Shown: one piece after another, positions 22,950 to 34,310 of the stretch
How positions within the stretch are numbered: the stretch's first letter is position 1
Layout: every line of letters begins with the position of its first letter
NCBI RefSeq assembly: GCF_019703515.2
Contig: NC_059347.1
Coordinates: 24,761,001-24,825,000, forward strand
Length of the DNA stretch: 64,000 nt
From: Myxocyprinus asiaticus
Taxonomy: Eukaryota > Chordata > Actinopteri > Cypriniformes > Catostomidae
Direction: 5' to 3'
Program-made: the position numbers and the translations under genes
Notes under the pieces: generated by a model
Told to the model about the DNA's origin: nothing
What the model saw: the letters and a program-made list of their open reading frames with translations, nothing else
Databases searched by the model: none

Positions 22950-25310
22950 AGTAAAAGTACTGCTACTGAAGAAATAATTCACTTGAAATTCACTAAGTAG
23001 AAGTACTTAGAAATATAATGACTCAAGTAAGAGTAAATAAGTAGTTTGCCGAAAAACTACTCAAGTAATTATGTTACAAGTTACTTTATGTAAATTATAT
23101 TCTATGTAGTATATATACGCTTCAATTTTTAGAACACAAAGACATTTTTGTTTTTGAAAGAAACTGATGCTTCCTTTCACCAAGGATGCATTAAATTGAC
23201 AAAAATACTGCCAAAATCATTAATTGCAAATTATTATTATGGTTTGAAAAAACAGTTTTAAGTGGAATTTATTAATTTTTTTCTTTACCCGTGATGGCAA
23301 ACATATACGGTGTCACCTATTCCTTACAAAAGCATTCTAAAATGCCAATTTGGTACTCAAGAACATTTTCTTATTATTGGAACAATTGAAAATGGTTGAG
23401 CTACCATGTGGAAATCACAATACAGTTGTTGATTTTTCCCCATTTGCTGAGGTATTGAGTTCTTACAAGTTGCTTTACACTTGCAAGTCAAATTTTGGTT
23501 TTAAAAATAGGCAAAAAAGAAACACATTTCTTTTTTCTCCTAAAGTCTATTGTTTTAGAGCGATGAAGGCTATTCCATGCATTACTGTTTTGAAAACCTC
23601 TAACCAGGATAGAGAGGGAAGTGGACAGCCCAGATGCACAACAAAAAGACAAGTAAATCACAGTCTCTAGTTTGAGAAACAGACTCCTTACAGGTCCTAA
23701 ACTAGCAGCTTCTTAATGCCAAAGATCTGCATTGCTGCAAAAGGATTCTTGGACAAACAGAACATTTTAAGAAAACAACATGTATTTACATAGAAATAGC
23801 CATTTGTAACATTCTCAATGACTCTAAATCGTCTCTAAACTATATGATGTGCTTTGTGACTGAAACACATTCCTATTTCAGGTTTATTCTCATTCATGTA
23901 TGCCCAAGTGTCCAAGTATACTGTAAAAAAACTAATATAATGCAATATCATAGAGTAGGAAATGTATCCTCTATGATATTGCAGCAATTATCCAGATATG
24001 GAATGAGACTATTAAGCAAACTGTTATCAACTCCTACATGCCAACTGAATAAAATAAGGCAAAAATAAACATTTCACACAGTGTTTAGTGAGAGATACGA
24101 TTGATTCAAACACTAAAAGTGGCTGTTCTGTATATGTATTATTGTATTTCAGTTGTAATAATAAAGTCTTAATTAACATTATTTTTATTTAACATATTGA
24201 GATATTATTACGTAAATTGTAGCATTTAGATACATTATGCTTTGTGATTTCTCATACATTCTTAATATAACATCCATACCTTGTGTATTTTTGGCCTCTA
24301 GCGGGTGAGGCTTTTCACCCGCTAGAGCAGTACAGGGCAGGGAAGTACAGTACAGCATCGTGAGCGAGAGTGTTACCCGCTAGAACAGTTAATTTTGAAC
24401 TAGAGGGGCAAATGGTTACGGAATTGAAAGTGGGAGTACAATACCAAACTGATGCGGATTGATAAGCGGAGAGCCCGTCTGTGCGTGCGATGGTGCGAGG
24501 AACCGGATGGCGGGGAAAAAAATAATGTTCAGTGAAAAGTCAAAAGAAGATCACAATGTTTATAACTGTAACTGTATCAAATATTATTAATAAAACATGG
24601 GAACTCGTTGCGTGGGCATTTTTTGCCCCTATTTTGAATTTCAGTGATATTTTGTCAATTTCGGTGGCATTTTTGCACCGAGTCCCCGTTTTTAAAAAGT
24701 TTGTTTTAGACATATAGTAGCAAGTAAACAAGATATCCCTACATATGTGTCAAACTACATTGTGTTAATGTTTGACACAGTTAAAACATTGCCTACCTTA
24801 AAAACAAGTGAAGTTTGATCAGTTGTTAAACGTGTTCAGATGGTTCCCTCGTACCTGAATGAACAGCCCCTTTCCAGAATAAAATGAAATATGAAGAAAA
24901 TCACAGTATTACAGTTTTTGTATAGTGACAGGGCAGAAAGTCTTGAAGAAGCTAGAGAAGAGAAGACACCGGCGGCAGTTTATGCAAGCTGCTGTGCTCA
25001 TAATGCTGTGCCCTGTGGGCTCCCGTCGTGCTGCACACAGTGCGTTTTAGTTTATAAACAGATTTAGTGCTTATAACTTGCCGATTTCGTCTTCCCAAAA
25101 AACTTCCCAAAAATTCTGAAATTTTCTTTTTTTGTACTTTGTAATTGTGGTGAAAAATAATTGTAGCGAAGTTGAATACTTCATTTGTAATCAACTCAAG
25201 TAAAAGTAAAATTACTATTATTTATTTATACTTAAAAAAGTAGAACTTTTTGAGAAATGTACTCAAGTACTGTAATGAGAGTAGTTGTAATTTGTTACTT
25301 TCCACCTCTG
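22950..25310. mobile_element. hAT-like element relic
   Basis: The right end is rich in ACTCAAGTA-type motifs and finishes GTTACTTTCCACCTCTG at 25310; the reverse complement starts CAGAGGTGG, a common fish hAT-type terminus. The left region (22950-23085) has the matching subterminal motifs AAGTAAAAGTACTGCTACTG and ACTACTCAAGTAATT in inverted orientation, but its outer tip is missing. The 2.3-kb interior has no long open frame; the largest (23350-23670) shows no transposase motif. A perfect hairpin at 24297-24328 may mark a nested insertion. Confidence 0.55.
24297..24328. other. Perfect 13-bp hairpin
   Basis: CTCTAGCGGGTGA is followed after six bases by its exact reverse complement. A third half-site-like ACCCGCTAGAAC follows at 24375. 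It is inside the hAT-like relic. It may be an inverted-repeat end or foldback remnant; no terminator function is implied in a vertebrate genome. Confidence 0.6.
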
Positions 25311-26749
25311 TGTTAAATATTGTCTGGATAGGAAATTGTTGACTTTTCCTGCAAACATAATGAGGATGTGTGATCCAATAATTTTTTTTTTAAATGACAT
25401 TGAAATGGCTCATTTAAAAAGTCACCAGTTTTTTACCGTATAAAACTTCACATTTGTAAATCTCAACTGGTTTTGCTCCTGGAACCAGAGTTTATGCCCC
25501 AACTCAGTACCAAGATTATTTATCATATAATAGTAAACAAAATGTCTTTAAATTGAAACATAGAAATGTGTTACTTATTTGTGTATGTATTTATTTTTAT
25601 ATATATTTTAATGTATTTATTTTTTGTCATATTTATTAAGCCAGTAATGTACTATACAGAACACATTGTAGCTGGAACAAACCATGTTTATCCTTGTTGC
25701 AAGTGAACCTGAATTTCATGTACTATGGGTCGTTTTTTTTTTTTATTTATTTTTTTACTTTGCTTAATTGTTCAGTTTCAAGGATGAGGACCTGTCAATG
25801 TTGGCTAGCTTTGACCAAATGGCGCCAAACAAGCAACCTTTTTGTAGTCAATTTTATTTCATATTTGTATTAAGAATTGTTTCTCTGATATCTATGAACC
25901 TATCAGAGCAAACCTGCAAACAGTTATTGGGTCGCAACACACCAATTGAGAAACCCTTATTTAAGTTGTCAGAGCTTTGTGAATTGATACTTAAGGCTTG
26001 TTATAAAAGCACAACCTTTTCATTGTGATGTGGTTCTAAGAGCAAGTCAGTTATGCAGTGTCTGTCGCACAGAGTGGGCCTTTTCATTTTAAGTCTCAGG
26101 TAAAACAAAACAGCAGTCCTGGTCCAATTAGATTTTGTACAAAAAACAAACCCTTAAACCCTTATACATTACAAATTATTTTATTGTTACTTAACCCCAC
26201 ACCCATGCACAGAAAATGTAGACTGTCTGGTGCAGCAACTATTATATGGCCAGTTAGGCATAAATATCAGAAAATACAGTAAGATTTTTCTATTGCCTGT
26301 CCATAATGCCCAACATCTGTTACGGCCCGACATCTGCACTAGCTCAGGAAACACCGGTTGGCACTCTGAGTCTGGAGACAGAAAAATGTGATGTTGGCAT
26401 CTTTTTTATTGCCCCCGTCCTGAAAAAAAGTGTTGAAACAATGAAATAACTGTGCAAGTTTTGCCGAGGTTATGAGTAAATTAGTTTCCAGCCTTTCAAA
26501 GGAGAAAAAATAATTATAGGTGTATTTTTTATTTTTCCAGCTTTTAGTATTAGACAAAGGGAACGTTGAGCTGAAGGGTGACATATACAAAGACACAACA
26601 GTGATCCATCTAACTTAGGAATTCGGGATGCAGCAGGACCTGTCTATTTCAGAAATGTGAATACAGAAATAAAAGGAGACAGTTGGACTCTCATGTGTGA
26701 CAGACAGTATGTACCAGCATTCTTACTGGTTAATTGAGATATTTGCATG

Positions 26750-26752
<3 letters not shown>
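25311..26752. other. Non-coding AT-rich DNA
   Basis: No gene could be supported. There are T-rich stretches at 25585-25625 and 25733-25760. Short open frames have no domains. Confidence 0.4.

Positions 26753-26803
<51 letters not shown>
26753..26803. repeat. (TA)n microsatellite
   Basis: About 25 TA units, directly next to a MITE-like repeat that starts about ten bases later. Confidence 0.97.
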
Positions 26804-26806
<3 letters not shown>

Positions 26807-26807
26807 G

Positions 26808-26975
26808 GTAATTTACTCACCCTTATGTTGTTCCAAACACATTTCACTTTCATTGGAAAAAAAGATGCATTAAAGGTTTTTCAGTCCTGACAATGCTGTC
26901 ATCTTCCTTTGTGTTCAATGGAAAAAAGAAAGTCATACAGGTTTGGAACGATATTTCATTTATGTGTGAACTATT
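26808..26975. repeat. MITE-like palindromic repeat, copy 1
   Basis: It starts near TTACTCACCCTTATGTTG and ends near GTCATACAGGTTTGGAACGA, whose halves are inverted relatives (TTGTTCCAAAC versus GTTTGGAAC). This arrangement is a common palindromic short element in cyprinid genomes. A related copy is at 58295-58480. Confidence 0.65.
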
Positions 26976-28875
26976 TTTTATTTATTTTTTTACATGCTTA
27001 CATAGGCTTTATAATGCATATAGCATATGTTAAGTCATTTACCTTTCAGTTATACTATAGTTTTTTTTATCTTTGATGGACAGAAGGCCTTAGTGTGCCC
27101 CTGCTGGAATGAGTGTGCATTACAGTTACACATTTATGTCAGAGACAGAGATGTCTTCTGAGAAAATGCCCTTTAAGCCATGCTTATACAAGTACGAAAC
27201 TTAAACAAATATAGTTTTCAACTTTTACTGCCATTTGACACTAACTCTGATTTAGGCCTCCATTAGCAAGTGGGACAGAGTACAGGTGTATTGACAGGGG
27301 ACATAAAAACTTCAGTAGAGTGCAGGGTAACTGGAACTGGGGTGGCTTTTTCCAGCACACAGCTTTAATACTGAAACCAGAGCAGCAGCATTCTGCACAA
27401 AGGCTTAACCGTGTTGTGCTGCTAGTGGTTCATCTATAATGAATCAAAGGTGTAGCGTTCATGCGCTGTTTGCCCAACAGAACATGCAAATTACCAAATT
27501 TGTCCCCACACGAGTCAACACTTCACTACCAGTTTTCTTCCAACCACAATATGTGTTAGCGTGCTCAGGTGCTATTTAAATGCCATGAATAGAAGGCTCA
27601 AACCATGATGATTGCATCAGCTATGCACTTTTTAGAAGTTAAATGTACACTTGGAAAGTGAAAGTTGAACTTTTCTTTATTACTTTGAGGTTCATAGAAA
27701 GTTTCTGAGATAGAAACTTGCTATAGATAAGGACTGTGAAGGGTCAGAAGGGATAGGTAATGTATTCTTGCATGAATTATGTTTCTATTGAAAACCATAT
27801 TTCTGCTGTATTTGCATCAATCAAATTGATTAGTTAGCTTGCAGGATCTTTTAGAACTTAATGAATGCTAGTATTAAAGGTGCAAAGAGACCCGTCTAAT
27901 GTACAGTTTGGAATTTGTTAAGCATAAATTATCATTATGCTCTCGGGTGTTTCATTATATGTTGGTTTCAATTTCAAAAACAGAAAAGAAAAAAAAAAAA
28001 AAAGAAGGACAAATACATAGTGCACTGAAGCAGAAACAAAAGAGCCATTTCGTAGCCCTTTAAAGCCATTTCTAGACTCTTACATAACTCTGTGTGCTGT
28101 ATATATACCCCAGTTAGTACAGTAAGTCTGTTTTTCTTTCCTTCTGTCTGTCTGCCTGTCCAATACTTCAAAGTTAAGGTGAGGGAAGAGAGGAAATTAG
28201 TTAAATTAAAGGTGGCAGAGAGAGAAGCAGAGGGGAGGAGTGAGATAAACTGAGATAATGAGGAGGGAAAGAGTCAAATCTACGTCTGATCTGGCCAGAC
28301 TTCGGAGACCAGACTCATCCCCTGTGATCTCTTGCACTGTGAAAGCTCAGTGCTGCTGTTTGAGCACTTGACAATGTTATCAGCAGTGACAGCCAGATTG
28401 TGTTTTCACAAGCACGATCAGCAACAGATTGCACATGCACACTTGCACACATACATACACAAACGGCCTTGCTTGTTCCTGTTTGCCAAAGAAAATGTGT
28501 TGATGTTTATCGTGCTCTTAAAATAAAACGAAATAGAGGCCTTGTCCCTCCTTCCTCCCCGAACACTACTTATGTCTGACTGAAGATAATAAAACACATG
28601 TGGGTAACTACCGGGCTCCTGAAAAGAAAACAACGTAGGAGGGATTGTTGTCAGCCACTAACATTGTGTATTTATCTTCCATCTCCTTACAGCTGCTCAT
28701 TGCGAAAATGAACAGATGAGGCCAAAACCTCAAAATTAACTTTTACTGAAAAGCCTCTCGAATGTGTGCACAAAATGACATAATAGTTACTGAACACTTT
28801 CTACGCTGTTTTGAAGTAATTGGAAATCATGTTGTTGATCCGAAAGTAACAGCAAGCAGGTTTAATTTGGACCCA
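26976..28875. other. Non-coding DNA
   Basis: No gene could be supported. There is a purine-rich segment at 28200-28275 and a poly-A tract at 27984-28003. The repeat that follows begins at about 28876. Confidence 0.4.
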
Positions 28876-29770
28876 TACGTTAGTGTTCCCTTTGTTAAGT
28901 GTTTACAAAGGGGTTCAATAATGACTAATAAGTCATTTACAAATGCATTATAAATCATTGTTATAACAACATGAATAAAAAGGGTGACTTCATGCAATAC
29001 TTGCTAAATAGTGAGTTTTTCAAGTCACTTGTTTTAAATGCTTTATAATTACACTTATAATAATCAAATACATAAAATGCCATAATTTGTGATTTATGTC
29101 ACAACACAGCAAAAATAAACTATAATAGACCTTATTCACAGCAGTGTCATCTTTGATTTTTTAATGGGAATGACAATGAGGCTGTGAGGGATAGATGTAC
29201 ATTCTCTTCAATGGGATGAACTGCAGTTTAAAGTGTTTTTGGATCATTCCGCAGACAAAACAATGAAAAAAATATCTGTCCAAGAACATCCAGTATACAA
29301 AGAACTCCAGAGAGCATGAGTTGTGGAAAATCAGATGTGATATAGGCGTTTTATACAGCTTTATACCGTTCATGCCATTGAAGAGATGGTAAGTCTATCC
29401 CTCAAAGCCTCGTTGTCATTCCCATTAAAAATCAAAGATGGTGCTAGCATGAATAAGGTCTACAGTTAGATTAAATTTATATATCATATAATAAAGCCTG
29501 ATGACCATTTAACAATACAGAACATTATGGTTTCTTATGTTGGCAACTCCTAATAAATTATTTATATATACGTATATCTATTATATATATATATATATTA
29601 CGGTCAATTTTCATTAGTTACTTAATAAGTAACTGTAATAAGTGTTATTAAGCTTTTATAACATCTAAGGTAAAATGACTCACTATCTCTCCATTTTTGT
29701 TTATTTTGTAACAACCACACATCAATGATTTAGAATGCATTTGCAAATATGTGCTTATGTATGAGTGTTT
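28876..29770. mobile_element. Long-inverted-repeat element, diverged copy with nested MITE
   Basis: The segment 28884-29115 matches the left arm of the 14.1-kb element in order (TTCCCTTTGTTAAG, TAATAAGTCATTTACAAATG, TTCATGCAATACTTGC, TGATTTATGTCACAACACAG). A much-diverged right arm seems present at 29600-29770 (GAATGCATTTGCAAATATG). The interior has been entered by the TA-flanked MITE at 29128-29460. The outermost GGTAACACTTTA terminus is not intact here. Confidence 0.5.
29128..29460. mobile_element. TA-flanked MITE with ~65-bp inverted ends, copy 1
   Basis: It starts GACCTTATTCACAGCAGTG and ends as the inverted copy (GCATGAATAAGGTC), with inverted similarity of about 65 bp including AATGGGAATGACAATGAGGC. 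TA dinucleotides flank both sides (29126-29127 and 29461-29462), as expected of Tc1/mariner- or similar TA-targeting elements. The 333-bp length and lack of coding capacity make it a MITE. It lies inside the older long-inverted-repeat element. A sister copy is at 49554-49884. Confidence 0.75.
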
Positions 29771-30078
29771 GTAAATTATAATACATCATTAATTCTAAGT
29801 AATCATTGACAGAAATCCCATTTGGAGATATTTCAATAAGGTGCCTTTTGGGAATATGTAAATAATAGGCCAAATTATAAGTAATCTTAACAATATCTCA
29901 TTAGTCAACTTTTCTTGAGAAAACATCTTTATACGTCCCCTTAGTTATGAAGCAAAATGCATAGCAGAATAAACTGATTTAGTGAAAATATCCAGCTCGT
30001 TGGTTGCATTGTATCCTATATTTCTGAAATAATCCTATATTGCTGTTAGAAGTAAAATACCAAATTGCTTACTACATA

Positions 30079-30279
30079 CAGGTGCATCTCAATAAATTAG
30101 AATGTCGTGGAAAAGTTCATTTATTTCAGTAATTCAACTCAAATTGTGAAACTCGTGTATTAAATAAATTCAGTGCACACAGAATGAAGTAGTTTAAGTC
30201 TTTGGTTCTTTTAATTGTGATGATTTTGGCTCACATTTAATAAAAACCCACCAATTCAGTATCTCAAAAAATTAGAATA
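30079..30279. repeat. Tc1 terminal inverted repeat, left
   Basis: 201 bp, inverted copy of 31462-31662, with outer and inner transposase-site direct repeats. It is on the 3' side of the transposase gene. Confidence 0.93.
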
Positions 30280-30358
30280 CATCATAAGACCAATAAAAAA
30301 AACATTTTTAGTGAATTGTTGGCCTTCTGGAAAGTATGTTCATTTACTGTATATGTAC

Positions 30359-31399
30359 TCAATACTTGGTAGGGGCTCCTTTTGCTTTAATTACTGCCTC
30401 AATTCGGCGTGGCATGGAGGTGATCAGTTTGTGGCACTGCTGAGGTGGTATGGAAGCCCAGGTTTCTTTGACAGTGGCCTTCAGCTCATCTGCATTTTTT
30501 GGTCTCTTGTTTCTCATTTTCCTCTTGACAATACCCCATAGAGTCTCTATGGGGTTCAGGTCTGGTGAGTTTGCTGGCCAGTCAAGCACACCAACACCAT
30601 GGTTATTTAACCAACTTTTGGTGCTTTTGGCAGTGTGGGCAGGTGCCAAATCCTGCTGGAAAATGAAATCAGTATCTTTAAAAAGCTGGTCAGCAGAAGG
30701 AAGCCTGAAGTGCTCCAAAATTTCTTGGTAAACGGGTGCAGTGACTTTGGTTTTCAAAAAACACAATGGACCAACACCAGCAGATGACATTGCACCCCAA
30801 ATCATCACGGACTGTGGAAACTTAACACTGGACTTCAAGCAACTTGGGCTATGAGCTTCTCCACCCTTCCTCCAGACTCTAGGACCTTGGTTTCCAAATG
30901 AAATACAAAACTTGCTCTCATCTGAAAAGAGGACTTTGGAACACTGGGCAACAGTCCAGTTCTTCTTCTCCTTAGCCCAGGTAAGACGCCTCTGATGTTG
31001 TCTGTGGTTCAGGAGTGGCTTAACAAGAGGAATACGACAACTGTAGCCAAATTCCTTGACACGTCTGTGTGTGGTGGCTCTTGATGCCTTGACCCCAGCC
31101 TCAGTCCATTCCTTGTGAAGTTCACCCAAATTCTTGAATCGATTTTGCTTGACAATCCTCATACGGCTGTGGTTCTCTCGGTTGGTTGTGCATCTTTTTC
31201 TTCCACACTTTTTCCTTCCACTCAACTTTCTGTTAACATGCTTGGATACAGCACTCTGTGAACAGCCAGCTTCTTTGGCAATGAATGTTTGTGGCTTACC
31301 CTCCTTGTGAAGGGTGTCAATGATTGTCTTCTGGACAACTGTCAGATCAGCAGTCTTCCCCATGATTGTGTAGCCTAGTGAACCAAACTGAGAGACCAT
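30359..31399 (-). CDS. Tc1-family DD34E transposase, intact frame
   Basis: This 346-codon uninterrupted frame is full length for Tc1 transposases (about 340 residues). Such proteins bind the terminal repeats in the nucleus and catalyse cut-and-paste transposition into TA. Two N-terminal helix-turn-helix regions are apparent (about residues 20-60 and 70-125), separated by a GRKR motif (66-69) that matches the usual GRPR-type linker. The DDE catalytic triad is complete: D160 (VLFSDESKF), D250 (FQQDLAPAH) and E285 (LNPIETLWG), with exactly 34 residues between the second Asp and the Glu. Translation could start at the first Met or at Met13 (MGKTADLT), where related proteins often begin. No internal stop or frameshift is seen; activity cannot be judged from sequence alone. 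Confidence 0.93.
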   Translation of the reverse strand: MVSQFGSLGYTIMGKTADLTVVQKTIIDTLHKEGKPQTFIAKEAGCSQSAVSKHVNRKLSGRKKCGRKRCTTNRENHSRMRIVKQNRFKNLGELHKEWTEAGVKASRATTHRRVKEFGYSCRIPLVKPLLNHRQHQRRLTWAKEKKNWTVAQCSKVLFSDESKFCISFGNQGPRVWRKGGEAHSPSCLKSSVKFPQSVMIWGAMSSAGVGPLCFLKTKVTAPVYQEILEHFRLPSADQLFKDTDFIFQQDLAPAHTAKSTKSWLNNHGVGVLDWPANSPDLNPIETLWGIVKRKMRNKRPKNADELKATVKETWASIPPQQCHKLITSMPRRIEAVIKAKGAPTKY

Positions 31400-31461
31400 T
31401 TTGAAGGCTCAGGAAACCTTTGCAGGTGTTTTGAGCTGATTAGCTGATTGGCATGTCACCA

Positions 31462-31662
31462 TATTCTAATTTTTTGAGATAGTGAATTGGTGGGTTTTTG
31501 TTAAATGTGAGCCAAAATCATCACAATTAAAAGAACCAAAGACTTAAACTACTTCAGTCTGTGTGCATTGAATTTATTTAATACACGAGTTTCACAATTT
31601 GAGTTGAATTATTGAAATAAATGAACTTTTCCACGACATTCTAATTTATTGAGATGCACCTG
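31462..31662. repeat. Tc1 terminal inverted repeat, right
   Basis: 201 bp, on the 5' side of the transposase gene; only 62 bases separate it from the start codon, so it presumably holds the promoter. Confidence 0.93.
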
Positions 31663-31664
31663 TA

Positions 31665-32207
31665 TGTATATAAATAGTGTGTCTAGGAAGGAACAAATAT
31701 GTAAAAGTTTTAACATGACCACAATAGTCTTTGAAGATTGGAGGCAGAACCTGATAGTAAAAAAAAAGGCCCAAATAATTGTAAGAACCAGGCAGAGAAG
31801 AAAAACAGGGAGAGCGAAGGAAAATGGTTGGAAATAGCAGGGAAAATTTGTGCAAAGTGTGTGTAAATATTTGTAATGATGGCTATTTTCTTAATAAGAG
31901 AAACAAGACATATAGAGCAAAGGATTATTTGTAGTTAAAGTGGCAAATGGCTTATGCAGAAGTCAACTAGGGCAACATAAATGATATACAGTATAGTTGC
32001 TGTAGTTACTGTTGTTTCTGTTCCTCTTCCTGTTGTTTATCTAGTTTACCTAGCACATGAATATGCAAGTGGCAACTCAATAACATTGTTTATATATTTA
32101 TTTATTCCTTTTGTAGTTCCCCCAGCCATGTAGTGCATCATGAATGCTGTGCCTAGATATGGCTATTAACACAGGAATAATTTTTCTCTCTCTCTTTGTG
32201 TCACTAG
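31665..32207. other. Non-coding stretch before an exon-like block
   Basis: No gene was seen. It ends in a strong polypyrimidine tract (32182-32199) and CACTAG, which is a good splice-acceptor context. Confidence 0.4.
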
Positions 32208-32317
32208 GTGCCAACTAGACAACCAAAACCGCTCACTGAAACCTAAAAGGGCCTTCCTGGTGAAACCAAGGCAAACTCCAAGCTGGATCCAGAATAACTG
32301 AAGGAACTGTGAACGTG
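32208..32317 (+). other. Exon-like segment with good splice signals
   Basis: A CT-rich tract plus TAG (32206-32207 acceptor) and a consensus GTAAGT donor (32318-32323) enclose 110 bases. One frame is open for 30 codons (CQLDNQNRSLKPK at its start) and then meets TGA at 32302-32304, before the donor. I recognise no protein. It could be an exon of a non-coding RNA, an upstream untranslated exon of the gene at 37.1 kb, or chance; the internal text also resembles cyprinid CCAGCT-type repeats. Confidence 0.25.
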
Positions 32318-33125
32318 GTAAGTATTGAATGATAAATAGATTATGCTTTTGCAACTGTACATATATAAAGGTTAATAAAAATGACATTGTGGCCCTCTGT
32401 GCTCTTTTCATGACACTGAAGACATTTTCATTGGCTTGTACAGTAGACTGTCAAAATGTGAGGAACTGTCAACACAAAAACGTGGTGAATCAGAGAATCT
32501 GATGAAACATAGCACGTGGTATCGCATAGCTGGTGGAACCAAAGCTGTATTGATCTGGATATTGAAATTACCAATAAAAATGAAATTCAAGATTACAGTG
32601 TTTTGTGACCCAGAAGTGGGATCACACACAAGCTGACACCACTGGGTCTAGTTACAGTCTGTCAGGCAGATTAGCAGGTTTGTTTAATTCATTAACTGAT
32701 TTCATGTTTTACCTCTACCTCTGGTTGTCTGACAGTGACTCTAGTGGCACTTAAGGTTGATTTTAAGGCAAGAGTTTTGTAGAGTGATGGAATATCTACA
32801 TGAAGAAATTCGTAAGCAGATGTCAGATTTGGAAGTCAAAATGGGGAACTGAAACAACAGCAAAATGATAGCACTATGTAACACATTTTTTGTTCCTGGA
32901 TAGTAAGTGTTATATCCTAATTGCTTATGCCTCAAAAGTATATAAAATGGCTATTATTCCCTACAAACTTTGCTTTTGTGACCTGGACAGTGATATTTTG
33001 AAATTTCCAATGAGAAAATGGGCGAATTTGTGTCTTTCGTTCACATAAAGTCAGAAAAAAACAACATATGAATCCAAATTAACATGTATTTATACTAAAA
33101 TTATACAAAAATGACTACAAAAGAT

Positions 33126-34306
33126 TTAGAAGTGAGTAGTTTTTCGAGATTTACGATTATACTGTAAATCACTTTCACGAATCAGCCCCCAAATGTAGTC
33201 TCCCATCATGTTCTCGTTATACTGTCCTTGGTAGTCCAGTATATCCTGATGGAAGTGCTCGCCTTAATCCTCCGAGTACGGGCCCATGTTCTTCTTAAAT
33301 TTATCAAGATGAGCATCAAGGATGTGGACTTTGAGGGACATCCTACAGCCCATTGTGCCATAGTTCTTCACCAGAGTCTCAACCAGCTCCACATAGTTTT
33401 CGGCCTTGTGTTTGCCCTGATAGCCCCGAACCACTGCGACAAAGCTGTTCCAAGCCGCTTTCTCCTTACTAGTGAGCTTCTTGGGGAATTCATTGCACTC
33501 CAGGATCTTCTTTATCTGTGGTCTGACGAAGACACCGGCTTTGACCTTTGCCTCAGACAGCTAAGGGAAGAAGACTTGAAGGTACTTGAAGGCTGCCGAC
33601 TCCTTATCTAGAGCTCTGACAAATTGTTTCATAAGGCCCAATTTGATGTGCAGTGGTGGCATCAGCATCTTCCGGGGGTCCACCAGTGGCTCCCACTTGA
33701 CGTTGTTCCTCCCCACAGAGAACTTGGTCCGCTGAGGCCAGTCCTGCCTGTGGTAGTGCGGCTTGGTGTCCCTGCTGTCCCAAAGGCAAAGATAGCAGGG
33801 AAACTTGGTAAAACTGCCTTGGAGACCCATCAGGAATGCCACCATTTTGAAGTCTCCTATGACCTCCCAGCCATACTCATCATACTTCAAGGCATCCAGC
33901 AATGTCTTGATGCTGTTGTAATCCTCTTTGAGGTGCACTGAATGAGCCAGGAGAAGAGATGGGTACTTGTTACCATTATGGAGCAGCATGGCTTTGAGGC
34001 TCCTGGATGAGCTGTCAATGAAGAGGTGCCACTCATTCTGGTTACAGGCGATTCCGATTGCCTCGAACAGACTGGTCACATTGTGGCAGAAGCAGAGCCA
34101 ATCTTGACGGGTGAAGAAGCTGGAAAAAGCTTCCTCTGATCTGCGACTTGCACACTTTCATTCAACAAGTTCCACTGCTTGAGCCTAGACGTCAAAAGCT
34201 CGGCATTGGACTTGGTGAGACCAAGATCTCTAATCAAGTCGTTGAGGTCTTTTTGGTTGGGGTAGTATGGGGTTCTCTCCTCAGCTCCACCTCTGAAATC
34301 CCTCAA
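33126..34306 (-). pseudogene. Transposase-like protein, broken
   Basis: Reading leftward, the first piece is 34306-34076 (76 codons; LIRDLGLTKSNAELLTSRLK), then a frameshift near 34076 leads to 34079-33561 (172 codons). Motifs are EWHLFIDSSSRSLKAMLLH, GWEVIGDFKM, FPCYLCLWDSRD and PPLHIKLGLMKQFV. After an in-frame TAG at 33561-33563 the frame goes on through KKILECNEFPKKLTSKEK and AENYVELVETLVKNYGTMG, meets TAA at 33264-33266 where a Gln is expected, and ends at TAA 33126-33128. The Asp residues in FIDSS and IGDFK with a downstream GEHFHQD segment could be an RNase H-like catalytic set. I know this as a widespread metazoan uncharacterised protein type, likely a transposase; the N-terminus is missing. 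Confidence 0.6.
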
Positions 34307-34310
34307 AGTC

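Larger units (their letters stand above)
30079..31662 (-). mobile_element. Apparently complete Tc1/mariner transposon
   Basis: A 1584-bp element flanked by TA on both sides (30077-30078, 31663-31664). The terminal inverted repeats are about 201 bp (30079-30279 and 31462-31662), starting CAGGTGCATCTCAATAAATT. Each end has the IR/DR layout of fish Tc1 elements: an outer site CATCTCAATAAATTAGAAT (30085-30103) and an inner site TATCTCAAAAAATTAGAAT (30260-30278). One intact transposase gene on the minus strand lies between them. The two ends are nearly identical, so the insertion is probably young. Confidence 0.95.
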
